A DNA stretch of 64,000 nucleotides from Metabacillus indicus LMG 22858 (GTDB lineage: Bacteria; Bacillota; Bacilli; Bacillales; Bacillaceae): positions 186,001-250,000 of the forward strand of contig NZ_JGVU02000005.1 of assembly GCF_000708755.2 (NCBI RefSeq). The letters are read 5' to 3'. The notes beneath the pieces were generated by a model, which saw nothing but the letters and a program-made list of their open reading frames with translations, did no database searches and was not told the origin of the DNA. The translations under genes were made by a program, and so were the position numbers. Shown here in pieces: positions 43,024 to 50,748 of this stretch (within the stretch, counting starts at the first letter, position 1; each line of letters starts with the position of its first letter).

Positions 43024-43839
43024 TTACTTATCTCCATGCAAACGCAATGCAGCATGATTTGTCGGTCCTACGTATTCATTCAGAGGGAAGGAATGACGGA
43101 TGGCTGCCGTGATGAACTCTTTTGCTGTGTAGATGGCTTCTTTAACGGAAGCTCCTTTTGCAAGTTCAGCCGCAATCGCTGCCGAGTATGTGCAGCCTGC
43201 TCCGTGCGTGTAAGATGTGTCAATGCGCTCGCCTTCAAGAATCTGAAATTCTTTTCCGTCGTAGAGCACGTCCACTGCTTTTTCATGATCCAGTTTGCCG
43301 CCGCCTTTTACAAGGACGAATTTCGGGCCCAGGTCAAAAATCTTTACAGCTGCTTCTTTCATTTGATCAACAGTTGTAATTGTACCAATTCCGCTCAGTT
43401 GTCCTGCTTCAAATAAATTTGGCGTGACGACTGTCGCAAGCGGAGTCAGAATCTCTCTGAGGGCATCCGCCAGGTCAGGATAAAGCACTTCGTCTGCTCC
43501 TTTGCAGACCATAACAGGATCCACAACAACATTTTGCACATCGTATTTCTTTATCGTATCGGCCGCAAGCTTGATAATATCAACTGTAGGGAGCATGCCG
43601 GTTTTCATGGCGTCAACGCCGATGCCTTCCACAATTGTGGCTGCCTGAGCTTTAATGGTTTCAAGCTCCACAGGGAATACCTGGTGATGCCACTCGTTTG
43701 CAGGGTCCATCGCAACTACTACGGTCAACGCTGTCATTCCGTAAACGCCGCGCTCCTGAAAGGTTTTTAAATCTGCCTGAATGCCGGCACCGCCGCTGCT
43801 GTCTGATCCGGCGAACGTTAGGGCTTTTTTCATTGTCAT
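43024..43839 (-). CDS. pdxK: Pyridoxine kinase / ThiD-type hydroxymethylpyrimidine kinase
   Basis: 271-residue ribokinase-fold enzyme starting MTMKKALTFAGSDSSGGAGIQADLKTF, with a C-terminal GAGCTYSAAIAAELAKG anion hole. The ThiD fold phosphorylates either HMP/HMP-P (thiamine) or pyridoxine. Position next to sacA matches B. subtilis ywdB, shown to be PdxK, so that role is favoured; ThiD activity is the alternative. The start at 43839 follows GGAGG by 11 bases; the longer frame extends into non-coding sequence. Confidence 0.88.
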   Translation of the reverse strand: MTMKKALTFAGSDSSGGAGIQADLKTFQERGVYGMTALTVVVAMDPANEWHHQVFPVELETIKAQAATIVEGIGVDAMKTGMLPTVDIIKLAADTIKKYDVQNVVVDPVMVCKGADEVLYPDLADALREILTPLATVVTPNLFEAGQLSGIGTITTVDQMKEAAVKIFDLGPKFVLVKGGGKLDHEKAVDVLYDGKEFQILEGERIDTSYTHGAGCTYSAAIAAELAKGASVKEAIYTAKEFITAAIRHSFPLNEYVGPTNHAALRLHGDK

Positions 43840-43958
43840 AAGTATGTGTACCTCCATCCGGGTGATTAAGCGTATCTTCTCTCCTATTATAACAATTTCA
43901 AAAAAGGTTAGCCATGTTGGAGGAATGGCTGTAAGCGTGTCTGTCATTTCTCCATGCA

Positions 43959-43987
43959 AAAAGCCGGCGATTAGGACCCGCCGGCTT
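43959..43987 (-). terminator. Terminator of the L,D-transpeptidase gene
   Basis: On the minus strand AAGCCGGCG/CGCCGGCTT then TTTT; the stop codon lies in the loop. Confidence 0.85.
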
Positions 43988-44711
43988 GAGCAGAACATGA
44001 TACATCCATTTTTACATGAATGTCAGGGAAGTATATGCGGCCCTGCAGCTTGCTTTTGATGCATGAGAGAGGGTCTTCGGGGGCAGGCTCGGGTTTTGGT
44101 TCCGGTTTTGGCTCCGGCTTTGGAGCAGGCTTCGGTTTTGGCACAGGTTTCTCAGCCGGCGCCTTTTCATCATCTGCAGGAGGTGAATCTGCAGGCAGGG
44201 AATTTGGATAGTTGTTTGCTGCGGCGATTGCTTCAAAGGAGTGAGTGGAGTGCAGAATAATAACAGATGTGCCGGTTTGAACCTGGTCAAAGAGATAACG
44301 GATTTCTTCATTGTGCATGCGGATGCAGCCTGCACTGGCATAGGTTCCGATGGAGTTTGCGTTGTTATTGCCGTGAATGGCGTAAGTGGTGCCCTCCGTC
44401 CCAAGTGCCCTGAGGCCGAGCCACCTGTCGCCTAAAGGATTGCGGCTGTCTCCTCCTGGAATGTTCTCTTTGTAGTAAGGGCGGTTTTTGATCTTATTGA
44501 CAATTGGAAAGGTCCCTTCCGGCGTAAAGGAATTGTCTCTGCCGGTAGCGACATGAAAGACGCGTATGAGCTTTCCATTGTCAAAAAAGGCCAGTTTATT
44601 GGTGCTTTTGTTGATGATGATAAGCTGCGGAATGCCGTCGGCTTTTGCCGGAATTGAAGCTTGAGAAAACAGGAAGAAAGCCGTGATGAACGCGAACAGC
44701 CATTTTTTCAT
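43971..44711 (-). CDS. Secreted L,D-transpeptidase (YkuD domain)
   Basis: 246 residues: signal peptide 1-25 ending AKADG, YkuD catalytic domain with His113 and Cys129 in HGNNNANSIGTYASAGCIRM, then a linker of Lys-Pro/Glu-Pro repeats (about 185-213) and a short C-terminal segment with two cysteines, 217 and 239. The enzyme makes 3-3 peptidoglycan crosslinks, typical of spore or resting-cell envelope. The repeat linker and the Cys-pair tail are unusual additions; the cysteines could form a disulfide. Both the domain and the signal peptide are clear; the partner of the tail is unknown. Confidence 0.88.
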   Translation of the reverse strand: MKKWLFAFITAFFLFSQASIPAKADGIPQLIIINKSTNKLAFFDNGKLIRVFHVATGRDNSFTPEGTFPIVNKIKNRPYYKENIPGGDSRNPLGDRWLGLRALGTEGTTYAIHGNNNANSIGTYASAGCIRMHNEEIRYLFDQVQTGTSVIILHSTHSFEAIAAANNYPNSLPADSPPADDEKAPAEKPVPKPKPAPKPEPKPEPKPEPAPEDPLSCIKSKLQGRIYFPDIHVKMDVSCSAQAGGS

Positions 44712-44872
44712 TTCTCTCTAGTCCCCTTTTAAATGAATACAAGAAAAGATTACCAGACTGGATTTGAGGAATGTGTAGAATCTTCTTGTCGAATGCTGAT
44801 AAAGGAAGTCTTTCTTTACCGTTCATTCTATTCGTGAGACGCAGTGGAGCGCATAATTGTTCCGTGAGAAAT

Positions 44873-44909
44873 AAAAAATAGGCGTGCCTCGTCTGGACGA
44901 GACACGCCT
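44873..44909 (-). terminator. Terminator of the YflT-like gene
   Basis: AGGCGTG.CTCGT/ACGAG.CACGCCT hairpin with, on the minus strand, a following ATTTTTTATT. The rest of the 236-bp gap 44712-44947 holds nothing I can name. Confidence 0.82.
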
Positions 44910-44947
44910 CACATCTATATTGAGTAGGGGGAATATAGATTGCGTGA

Positions 44948-45265
44948 TTACTGCTGGGCGATAATGACAACTTTGCCTTTATCGAGTTCTTCTTCCATGT
45001 GTGCTGCTTCATTTTCCGTCAGGCCAAGTGAGGCCATTTTAGAACGCAGCTCATCTCCGCGTGAACGGAATACGTTTTTCATAGACGAGAAGACGCCTTG
45101 TTCTGAAACGCCTACGCTTTCCGTATCTGTTCCCGATGTAAGATGCTTAGAACGGTTCGGGTCATGGGCGAATAGATAAATATCATCCTTTGTGAACCCT
45201 TCAACTTCAAGGTGATTGATTTTTTCGGTGGCTTGTACGCCGTTTTCAACAACGAATGTCTTCAT
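44948..45265 (-). CDS. YflT-like general stress protein
   Basis: 105 residues of the YflT (general stress protein 17M-like) domain: KTFVVENGVQATEKINHLEVEGF, then LFAHDPNRS and a C-terminal LDKGKVVIIAQ strand. In B. subtilis YflT is part of the SigB general stress regulon; its biochemical role is unknown. AAAAGGAGAG precedes the ATG. A SigB-type promoter lies directly upstream, and a paralogue stands at 48.7 kb. Confidence 0.87.
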   Translation of the reverse strand: MKTFVVENGVQATEKINHLEVEGFTKDDIYLFAHDPNRSKHLTSGTDTESVGVSEQGVFSSMKNVFRSRGDELRSKMASLGLTENEAAHMEEELDKGKVVIIAQQ

Positions 45266-45299
45266 AATCGATCTCTCCTTTTGTGCTGATGGTTTATAT

Positions 45300-45325
45300 T
45301 TACCCCGTGTAATTATTTTTAAAAC
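45300..45325 (-). promoter_or_regulatory. SigB-type promoter of the YflT-like gene
   Basis: On the minus strand GTTTTA, 14 bases, GGGTAA, close to the SigB consensus GTTTAA-N12..15-GGGTAT, about 35 bases before the start codon. Confidence 0.7.
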
Positions 45326-45384
45326 AAGCTTTATAAAAAGCTGTTTTTATGCTGAATCTAGATTTCAAATCGTACCCGTTCCCT

Positions 45385-45502
45385 TTCGCTCCAGTCACTT
45401 GCTTTCCGCGGGGAGCCCCGGGAGCCTCCTCGCTTCGCTTGCGGGGTCTCCCGTGTCCTCTTCATCCCGCAGGAGTCAAGTGCCTTCCGCTTCAGTCCAC
45501 TG
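45385..45502. repeat. GC-rich palindromic repeat, copy 1
   Basis: About 118 bp imperfect palindrome: outer arms ACTTG..TTTCCGCGGG and CCCGCAGGAGTCAAGT, inner arms CGGGAG and CTCCCG around a CTTCGCTT loop. The layout resembles a repeat common in Bacillaceae intergenic regions (recognised from memory). It lies in the 698-bp gap 45266-45963, which has no credible gene. Confidence 0.75.
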
Positions 45503-45717
45503 GTGTTTTAAGCTTATATTCAGGAAACAAGTACGAACGTATCCTGTATTATGAAGAATGCCATCAAATATCTAGGATATTGAAAGGCAAAATTGCGGTC
45601 GCGAATGTAGAAGAGGGTCATTTACACAGAAAGGTTTTCACTTTTGAAAAAAGTTTAACCAAATTAACCTACATTTTTTTGAGTGAAGAGCTAGTGTCGT
45701 TCCTGATAGCTCAGATT

Positions 45718-45835
45718 CGCCCTTCACACTGTTTTCCGCTCGCTGAAGAGAAAAGTCCAACTGCTTTTGTGCCTTCCGGGGCCCACACCCTCTTCATCCC
45801 TCAGGAGTCAAGTGCCTTCCGCTTCAATACACTGA
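45718..45835. repeat. GC-rich palindromic repeat, copy 2 (decayed)
   Basis: The right 48 bases (45787-45834, including CAGGAGTCAAGTGCCTTCCG) nearly match copy 1 at 45457-45504; the left half has lost most of its pairing (GTTTTCCGCTCGCTGAAGAG in place of the GC-rich arm). Confidence 0.65.
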
Positions 45836-45963
45836 GTTTGAATCTGTCCATAATAGCGGAAATTACAACAAAATAGCATGCCAAATCCTTCTGTCAATAA
45901 GCATCCCATGCCCGTTTATGGTTTAATGGATTAAAGAAACCAACAGAAATGAGGGGGATAAGC

Positions 45964-46767
45964 GTGCGAATTTCGATTGTTATTGTGACGTACAACCGGT
46001 TATATGCACTGGCGGATCTGCTGGAATCTATTGCCGGCCAGACACGGATGCCGGAAGAAATTATTATTGTGAATGATGGTGGAGAGTCAGTTGACTCCCT
46101 GAAGGAGTTTTATCATGAATTACCTATAAAGGTGGTTGATCTGAGAGAGAACTGCGGGCATGTTCATGCGAGGAATGCCGGGATTGAGGCTGCTTCCGGT
46201 GATGCCATCATGCTCAGTGATGACGATGATTATTTCACTCCCGGGCATATTGAGCGGATGGCCGGGGAGCTTTCAGACGGTGCTCAGTTTGTCTATTCAG
46301 ATGTGGAAATTGTTACGTTTGAAGAAGAGAATCATGTCCGTCTGCCTGTAAGCAGGAGGCTGTTTGCCTATACATATGATCCGGATGAGATGAGGCGCTT
46401 TTCAACCTATGTGCCGTCGGGCAGTCTTTATTTAAAAAGCATTCACAGTGAGATTGGCTATTTTGATCCGGAGGTCCACAATTATTGGGACTGGGACTTT
46501 TTCCTGAGAGTGTCTGAAGCATTTTCCGTGAAGCGGGTTCCGGTGGCAAGCGTCATCTATGCCTTCTCTGCAGGCGGCAGCCATCAGTCTTTTTCCCTTA
46601 ATAAAAAAAGACAGTCGTTTCTTGAAGTCCTTTGTGAAAAACACGGGCTTGGAAAGCTTCCGCAAAAAAACTTCTTTGTGCTCCTCGAAGAGCCGGAGCT
46701 GAAAAAGAGAGAGGCCGAAAGCCGGATTGTCTGGGACGGCAGGCCGATTCGGTCAAGACTGGTTTAA
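45964..46767 (+). CDS. ywdF: Family 2 glycosyltransferase, YwdF-like
   Basis: 267-residue GT-A fold glycosyltransferase: ISIVIVTYNRLYALADLLESI at the start, HARNAGIEAASGDAIMLSDDDDYF with the metal-binding Asp cluster, and the acceptor-side WDWDFFLRV. No membrane segment. The GTG at 45964 follows AGGGGG by 6 bases; the ATG at 45949 would place that site inside the gene. Position before ung matches ywdF. Donor and acceptor are unknown. Confidence 0.83.
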   Translation: MRISIVIVTYNRLYALADLLESIAGQTRMPEEIIIVNDGGESVDSLKEFYHELPIKVVDLRENCGHVHARNAGIEAASGDAIMLSDDDDYFTPGHIERMAGELSDGAQFVYSDVEIVTFEEENHVRLPVSRRLFAYTYDPDEMRRFSTYVPSGSLYLKSIHSEIGYFDPEVHNYWDWDFFLRVSEAFSVKRVPVASVIYAFSAGGSHQSFSLNKKRQSFLEVLCEKHGLGKLPQKNFFVLLEEPELKKREAESRIVWDGRPIRSRLV

Positions 46768-46792
46768 CTCCTGCTATGCGGGAGTTTTTTAT
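46766..46792 (+). terminator. Terminator of the glycosyltransferase gene
   Basis: AACTCC.GC/GC.GGAGTT hairpin plus six Ts, overlapping the stop codon. Confidence 0.85.
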
Positions 46793-46801
46793 TTGTGTTG
46801 T

Positions 46802-46849
46802 TTGACTTTTTTGCACATCCAATATATTATATGTTTAAACATTTAAACA
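46802..46849 (+). promoter_or_regulatory. Promoter and palindromic operator of the SDR-ArsR operon
   Basis: TTGACT, 17 bases, TATTAT (46825-46830). Directly after it lies the perfect 8-2-8 inverted repeat TGTTTAAACATTTAAACA (46832-46849), over the expected transcription start. The operon encodes an ArsR-type repressor, which is the obvious candidate to bind there; this is inference. Confidence 0.7.
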
Positions 46850-46874
46850 AACAAACAGAAGGAGACCTTTAAAA

Positions 46875-47639
46875 ATGAAAACAGTATTGATTACAGGAGC
46901 ATCAGACGGCATCGGAAAAGAACTTGCTTATAAATATGCGCAGGATGGATACCGCTTAGTCCTGGCTGCGCGCAGCGAGGAGAAATTACAGAAGCTTGCA
47001 GAAGAACTTAAGCCTGCACCTGTCATCGTGAAAAGAAAAGACTTAAGCGATATGAACCAGGTCCGGGAGCTATACGAAGAACTGAAGGCTGAAAGTGTAT
47101 GTGTAGATGTGCTCGTAAACAACGCAGGCTTCGGCCTGTACGGAGAATTTCTCCGCACATCTGCTGATGAAGAGCTCAATATGATTGATCTCAATATTAA
47201 ATCCATTACCCTGCTTGCCAAACTGTTCGCACCCGATATGGCTGAAAGAGGTTCCGGTCATATTCTCAATGTTGCTTCGACAGCGGCCTTTCAGCCGGGT
47301 CCGCTTATGGCTGTGTATTACGCCACAAAAGCATATGTGTTATCATTTAGTGAAGCCATAGAAAATGAACTTAAAGGGACAGGGGTCAGTGTTTCCGTAC
47401 TTTGCCCCGGACCGACAAAAACCGGTTTCAGCGACCGTGCCAACCTCGGCCAGTCCAAGCTTTTCAAAAGCGGGGTCATGGATGTCAAAGAGGTGGCGGA
47501 CGCGGCTTATAAAGGGCTGCACAAGAAGAAAACTGTTATTATCCCTGGACTAAAAAATAAAATGCTCGCAGCAGCCGTACGGTTTATGCCCCGCAAAACG
47601 GTAACAGGGGTTGTGAGAAAAACACAGGAACGTGCGTAA
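46875..47639 (+). CDS. Short-chain dehydrogenase/reductase
   Basis: 254 residues. The NAD(P) motif is TGASDGIGKEL, with NNAGFGLYG and the catalytic set S (NVASTAAF) and YxxxK (YYATKAY). This is a classical SDR of the DltE/YqjQ kind. The substrate is unknown. AGAAGGAGA precedes the ATG. It is followed after 16 bases by the ArsR gene and led by a promoter with a palindromic operator, so it is probably induced by a ligand the repressor senses. Confidence 0.88.
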   Translation: MKTVLITGASDGIGKELAYKYAQDGYRLVLAARSEEKLQKLAEELKPAPVIVKRKDLSDMNQVRELYEELKAESVCVDVLVNNAGFGLYGEFLRTSADEELNMIDLNIKSITLLAKLFAPDMAERGSGHILNVASTAAFQPGPLMAVYYATKAYVLSFSEAIENELKGTGVSVSVLCPGPTKTGFSDRANLGQSKLFKSGVMDVKEVADAAYKGLHKKKTVIIPGLKNKMLAAAVRFMPRKTVTGVVRKTQERA

Positions 47640-47655
47640 GAAAGGTGTGAAGTGA

Positions 47656-47958
47656 ATGGGAGATCAGGCAATTGATACATTTCGATCTTGCATCCCATTA
47701 TTCCATGCTCTCGGAGATCCCGCGAGACAGGATATAATTTTATTACTGGCAGAAACAGAGCGGCTGACCGTCAACGAAATTGCGGATCAGTCCAGACTTT
47801 CAAGACCGGCTATTTCCCACCATCTGAAAATCTTAAAAGATCAGGGACTGGTTGTCACTGAACAGCAAGGAACAAAGCGCTTCTATTCTTTAACACTTGA
47901 AGATTCAGTTTCCATGCTGAAAAAACTGATTTCATTAGTAGAAGAAACCTGCATGTGA
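47656..47958 (+). CDS. ArsR family winged-helix repressor
   Basis: 100-residue winged-helix protein (FHALGDPARQDIILLLAETERLTVNEIADQSRLSRPAISHHLKILKDQGLV). The recognition helix is SRPAISHHLKIL. The ELCVCDL metal box of metal-sensing ArsR/SmtB proteins is absent; only two cysteines occur (near residues 12 and 99), so it more likely senses an organic ligand or redox state. It probably controls its own operon through the 46832 palindrome. AAAGGTG precedes the ATG. Confidence 0.88.
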   Translation: MGDQAIDTFRSCIPLFHALGDPARQDIILLLAETERLTVNEIADQSRLSRPAISHHLKILKDQGLVVTEQQGTKRFYSLTLEDSVSMLKKLISLVEETCM

Positions 47959-47973
47959 TTGGGGGAAACACAA

Positions 47974-48645
47974 TTGAAACAGCTTCTTCACGACGGCTGG
48001 TGGCAGTGGCTTAAACCCGAATTTGAAAAATCCTATTATGCAAAATTGAGAGAATTCCTGAAAGAGGAATACGCATCTGAAACTGTCTACCCTCCCATGA
48101 ATGATATTTTTCATGCTCTCGATGCAACATCCTACGAGAATGTGAAAGCCGTTATCCTCGGTCAGGACCCATACCACGGGCCGAACCAGGCACACGGGCT
48201 GAGTTTTTCTGTGCAAAAAGGAGTGAAGCAGCCTCCTTCACTGCGCAATATTTTTCTCGAACTGAAAGATGATCTCGGATGCGAGCCTCCGGATCACGGC
48301 TGCCTCGAAAAATGGGCAGACCAAGGTGTGCTCCTCTTGAATACGGTCCTCACCGTGCGGAAGGGACAGGCTGCCTCCCATAAAGGTCAGGGATGGGAGA
48401 CCTTTACCGACCGGATCATTGAGCTCCTGAACGAACGGGAACAGCCGGTTGTGTTTATTCTATGGGGAAAGCATGCAGCGGCCAAAAAAGAGCTAATTGA
48501 TGAAAACAGGCATGTCATCATTGAGTCGCCTCACCCAAGTCCTTTTTCTGCACGCAGAGGGTTCTTCGGAAGCAAACCGTTTTCAAAAACAAACGAAGCA
48601 CTGCGGAAACTGGGACGGGATGAAATTGACTGGGAAATAGAATAA
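47974..48645 (+). CDS. ung: Uracil-DNA glycosylase
   Basis: 223 residues of family 1 UDG: the water-activating loop [16 protein letters not shown], the uracil-binding [17 protein letters not shown] and the DNA-intercalating [13 protein letters not shown]. It removes uracil from DNA to start base excision repair. The TTG at 47974 lies 8 bases after GGGGG and gives the conserved start (L/M)KQLLHDGWW; the TTG at 47959 would sit before the ribosome site. It follows arsR by 15 bases. Confidence 0.96.
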   Translation: MKQLLHDGWWQWLKPEFEKSYYAKLREFLKEEYASETVYPPMNDIFHALDATSYENVKAVILGQDPYHGPNQAHGLSFSVQKGVKQPPSLRNIFLELKDDLGCEPPDHGCLEKWADQGVLLLNTVLTVRKGQAASHKGQGWETFTDRIIELLNEREQPVVFILWGKHAAAKKELIDENRHVIIESPHPSPFSARRGFFGSKPFSKTNEALRKLGRDEIDWEIE

Positions 48646-48687
48646 GAGTAAACGCCTTGGACCATCCGTTCCCAGGCGCTCTGCATG

Positions 48688-48719
48688 AAAAAAGGAGGTG
48701 CCTCTGCACCTCCTTTTTG
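48688..48719. terminator. Bidirectional terminator between ung and the second YflT-like gene
   Basis: Perfect AAAAAGGAGGTGC/GCACCTCCTTTTT with a 4-base loop. Confidence 0.92.
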
Positions 48720-48726
48720 TCAGCCA

Positions 48727-49074
48727 TTAAATTCCGCCGGTTACGCGGTCGCGGTTTGTTACCATCAGAAGGATCTTACCCTCATCAAGCTTTTCTTCAT
48801 ATCGCTCAGCTTCTTCCTTGCTGAATCCGATCTCTTCAAGCTTTGTGCGGAGCTCGTCTCCTTTTTTGCTGAAAATGTTGCCTACTGCGCTGCCTAGACC
48901 CATTTCAGAAAGTCCGATTGTGTTGGCGTCCGCATTGCCTGCTACACGGTTGGTGCGCTCGTCATCGTGTGAAAGAATATAAATATCCTGCTTATCAATA
49001 CCCTGATTTTTCAGCTCATTTACATCCTGCTTCAATACTTCATCATTTGTGTATTCTTTTACTGTCGGTTTCAT
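48727..49074 (-). CDS. YflT-like general stress protein (second copy)
   Basis: 115 residues with the same domain as the gene at 45.0 kb (PTVKEYTNDEVLKQDVNELKNQGI, then ILSHDDERT and LDEGKILLMVT). The ATG at 49074 follows AGGAGAG by 9 bases; the TTG at 49080 is too close. Upstream on the minus strand GTTTAC and GGGTGA lie 11 bases apart, short for a SigB promoter, so stress control is less certain than for its paralogue. Confidence 0.85.
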   Translation of the reverse strand: MKPTVKEYTNDEVLKQDVNELKNQGIDKQDIYILSHDDERTNRVAGNADANTIGLSEMGLGSAVGNIFSKKGDELRTKLEEIGFSKEEAERYEEKLDEGKILLMVTNRDRVTGGI

Positions 49075-49210
49075 ATTCAATCACTCTCCTGTTTAGTAAT
49101 ACTAGTTATTTATCACCCGGGCTCGTGATGTAAACCTCTTTTTTACAGGCGGTGTGCAATAACTCCTGCTATAATAGGGGGCAAGGAAAAAGAAAAAGGC
49201 AGGATATCAG

Positions 49211-49381
49211 ATGAACGTTCAGCAGATCAACTGTTTAAAATGTGCACATTACTACGTGACCTGGGATAGACAATTTCCCAACGGATGCAGGGCTTTCGGC
49301 TTTAAATCAGCTGCAAGGCCATCTGTTGAGGTAAAAAGATCTTCAGGTGAAAACTGCTTAAAATATACGCTCAAAAAATGA
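49211..49381 (+). CDS. 56-residue Cys-containing small protein
   Basis: Frame of 57 codons beginning MNVQQINCLKCAHYYVTWD, with four cysteines (C8, C11, C26, C49) arranged C-x2-C-x14-C-x22-C, compatible with a zinc-binding knuckle. A modest AGGATATCAG site precedes the ATG. It ends 16 bases before ywdI, so the two are probably cotranscribed. Proteins like this are, from memory, sometimes labelled as uracil-DNA-glycosylase-associated because of the neighbourhood; nothing here shows glycosylase activity. Confidence 0.72.
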   Translation: MNVQQINCLKCAHYYVTWDRQFPNGCRAFGFKSAARPSVEVKRSSGENCLKYTLKK

Positions 49382-49397
49382 TAATGGAGGAACGAAA

Positions 49398-49688
49398 ATG
49401 GATATTCATATTTCAAAGCTGCTTGCAAAAATGGAAAAAGAGGTCCGCATGGCGATGAATGGGTCAAGCGAGTCAGAAGTAAGAGAGCGTCTGCTCGCTG
49501 TTAAGACTCTGTGCGATCTTGTCCTTGACGAAAAAAGCGGGGAATCTTCAGAACCGTTCAAGCCGAAGCTGCAGTCATCAAAGCCTTTAGAAATGGATGC
49601 TCTTCAGCTGCAGAAGATGATGGGCGCCTCATCCTTCAATAAGAAAAAAGAAGAGGTAGACAGCGGCGATTCCCTTTTTGATTTCTAA
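49398..49688 (+). CDS. ywdI: YwdI family protein (DUF5327)
   Basis: 96-residue, mostly helical, charged protein (MDIHISKLLAKMEKEVRMAM, then VRERLLAVKTLCDLVLDE) with a Ser/Lys/Pro-rich middle and acidic end. It has the ywdI position after ung. GGAGG precedes the ATG. The function is unknown. Confidence 0.82.
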   Translation: MDIHISKLLAKMEKEVRMAMNGSSESEVRERLLAVKTLCDLVLDEKSGESSEPFKPKLQSSKPLEMDALQLQKMMGASSFNKKKEEVDSGDSLFDF

Positions 49689-49786
49689 TTATCCGTTGAC
49701 GAATACGCTTCCTGCCTTTGCTTTGCAGGTGCGTTAAGGTAAGATGAAAGCAGATGTCAGATTTTAAAATCGGGGAGAAGATAATT

Positions 49787-50158
49787 GTGAAACTATTTTT
49801 AATACTTGCTGCTGCAAATGCTTTTTTATCAGTTGCACTCGGCGCATTCGGCGCACACGGGCTTGAAGGGAAAATTCCTGAGAGATACTTGAACATCTGG
49901 GAAAAAGCCGTCACCTATCAGATGTTTCACGCAGGCGGTCTGTTTGTCATCGCGTTTCTCATGGACAAGCTTCCGCAGGCAGGCATGCTGAACTGGGCGG
50001 GATGGCTGATGTTTATCGGCATTCTGCTGTTTTCGGGAAGCCTGTACGTTCTTGCTGTTACGCAAATCAGTGTTCTTGGTGCCATCACTCCGCTTGGGGG
50101 ACTTTCCTTCCTTATTGCCTGGGTAATGATTATCATTGCAGCCGTGAAATTCTTGTAA
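49787..50158 (+). CDS. ywdK: YwdK, DUF423 membrane protein
   Basis: 123 residues, four membrane helices, with the family signature LGAFGAHGL in the first loop and ITPLGGLSFL near the end. The GTG at 49787 has GGGAG 9 bases upstream and gives the usual start (M)KLFLILAA; the ATG at 49754 adds 11 hydrophilic residues and lacks a good ribosome site. The function is unknown. Confidence 0.88.
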   Translation: MKLFLILAAANAFLSVALGAFGAHGLEGKIPERYLNIWEKAVTYQMFHAGGLFVIAFLMDKLPQAGMLNWAGWLMFIGILLFSGSLYVLAVTQISVLGAITPLGGLSFLIAWVMIIIAAVKFL

Positions 50159-50170
50159 TTTGTGTTGAAG

Positions 50171-50195
50171 AGCTCCGCCTGAGGCGGGGCTTTTC
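50171..50195 (+). terminator. ywdK terminator
   Basis: AGCTCCGCC/GGCGGGGCT with 3-base loop, then TTTTC. Confidence 0.75.
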
Positions 50196-50299
50196 TCATG
50201 AGGCCGGGCTATTCTGAGAGAAGAGTTCTGACCGCCTTTTTGCTACCCTTAAAATTCAGCTGCATGGTAAAATAATGAAAAAGGAAGGCGGGGAGAAGA

Positions 50300-50710
50300 G
50301 TGAAGAAAATACTGACGATTATTGCGAGTATCATGATCATTGGAGGGCTTGCCGGAGGGTTAAGCTCCATATCAACCATCTATAAAATGGTGTCAGAAGA
50401 GAATCAGCAGTATTACGAGCCGTACGGACTTTTTTATATTCAGATGCTTCCCGGACTGTCGATCTTTGTTTACCTGATGATCGGCGGCAGCCTTCTGCTC
50501 GCCGTATCGGCTTTTTTAAAGCGATATGAGGACAGGACGAGCATCATGGAGAGCTATGTTCACACACTTGTGAAAGAAGAGCCCAAACCAGTGCAGAGTA
50601 CGGTTTCACAGGCAGAACAGGAAACCATTGCGCTTTTTAAACAGGAGAAGCAAAAGGACGTATCGCCTGACGATACAGGCGAAGACGACCGCTATTACTG
50701 GAAAGGCTAA
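50300..50710 (+). CDS. Small two-helix membrane protein, unknown function
   Basis: 136 residues with hydrophobic segments at about 4-25 and 50-72 and a charged cytoplasmic tail ending GEDDRYYWKG. The start is GTG with GGGGAG 5 bases upstream. I do not recognise the family. It lies between ywdK and gerQ, convergent with gerQ. Confidence 0.7.
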   Translation: MKKILTIIASIMIIGGLAGGLSSISTIYKMVSEENQQYYEPYGLFYIQMLPGLSIFVYLMIGGSLLLAVSAFLKRYEDRTSIMESYVHTLVKEEPKPVQSTVSQAEQETIALFKQEKQKDVSPDDTGEDDRYYWKG

Positions 50711-50737
50711 AAAAGAGCATACACGGTATATGCTCTA
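50708..50737 (-). terminator. gerQ terminator
   Basis: AGAGCATA/TATGCTCT hairpin; on the minus strand it is followed by TTTTTT. Confidence 0.82.
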
Positions 50738-50748
50738 AAGATCTGACC

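Noticed and set aside
44020-44260. Small plus-strand Gly/Ser-rich genes
   Set aside because: They are antisense shadows of the Lys-Pro/Glu-Pro linker of the L,D-transpeptidase.
45216-45876. Plus-strand frames of 112 and 175 residues
   Set aside because: They run through the two GC-rich palindromic repeats and have no ribosome site or recognisable domain.
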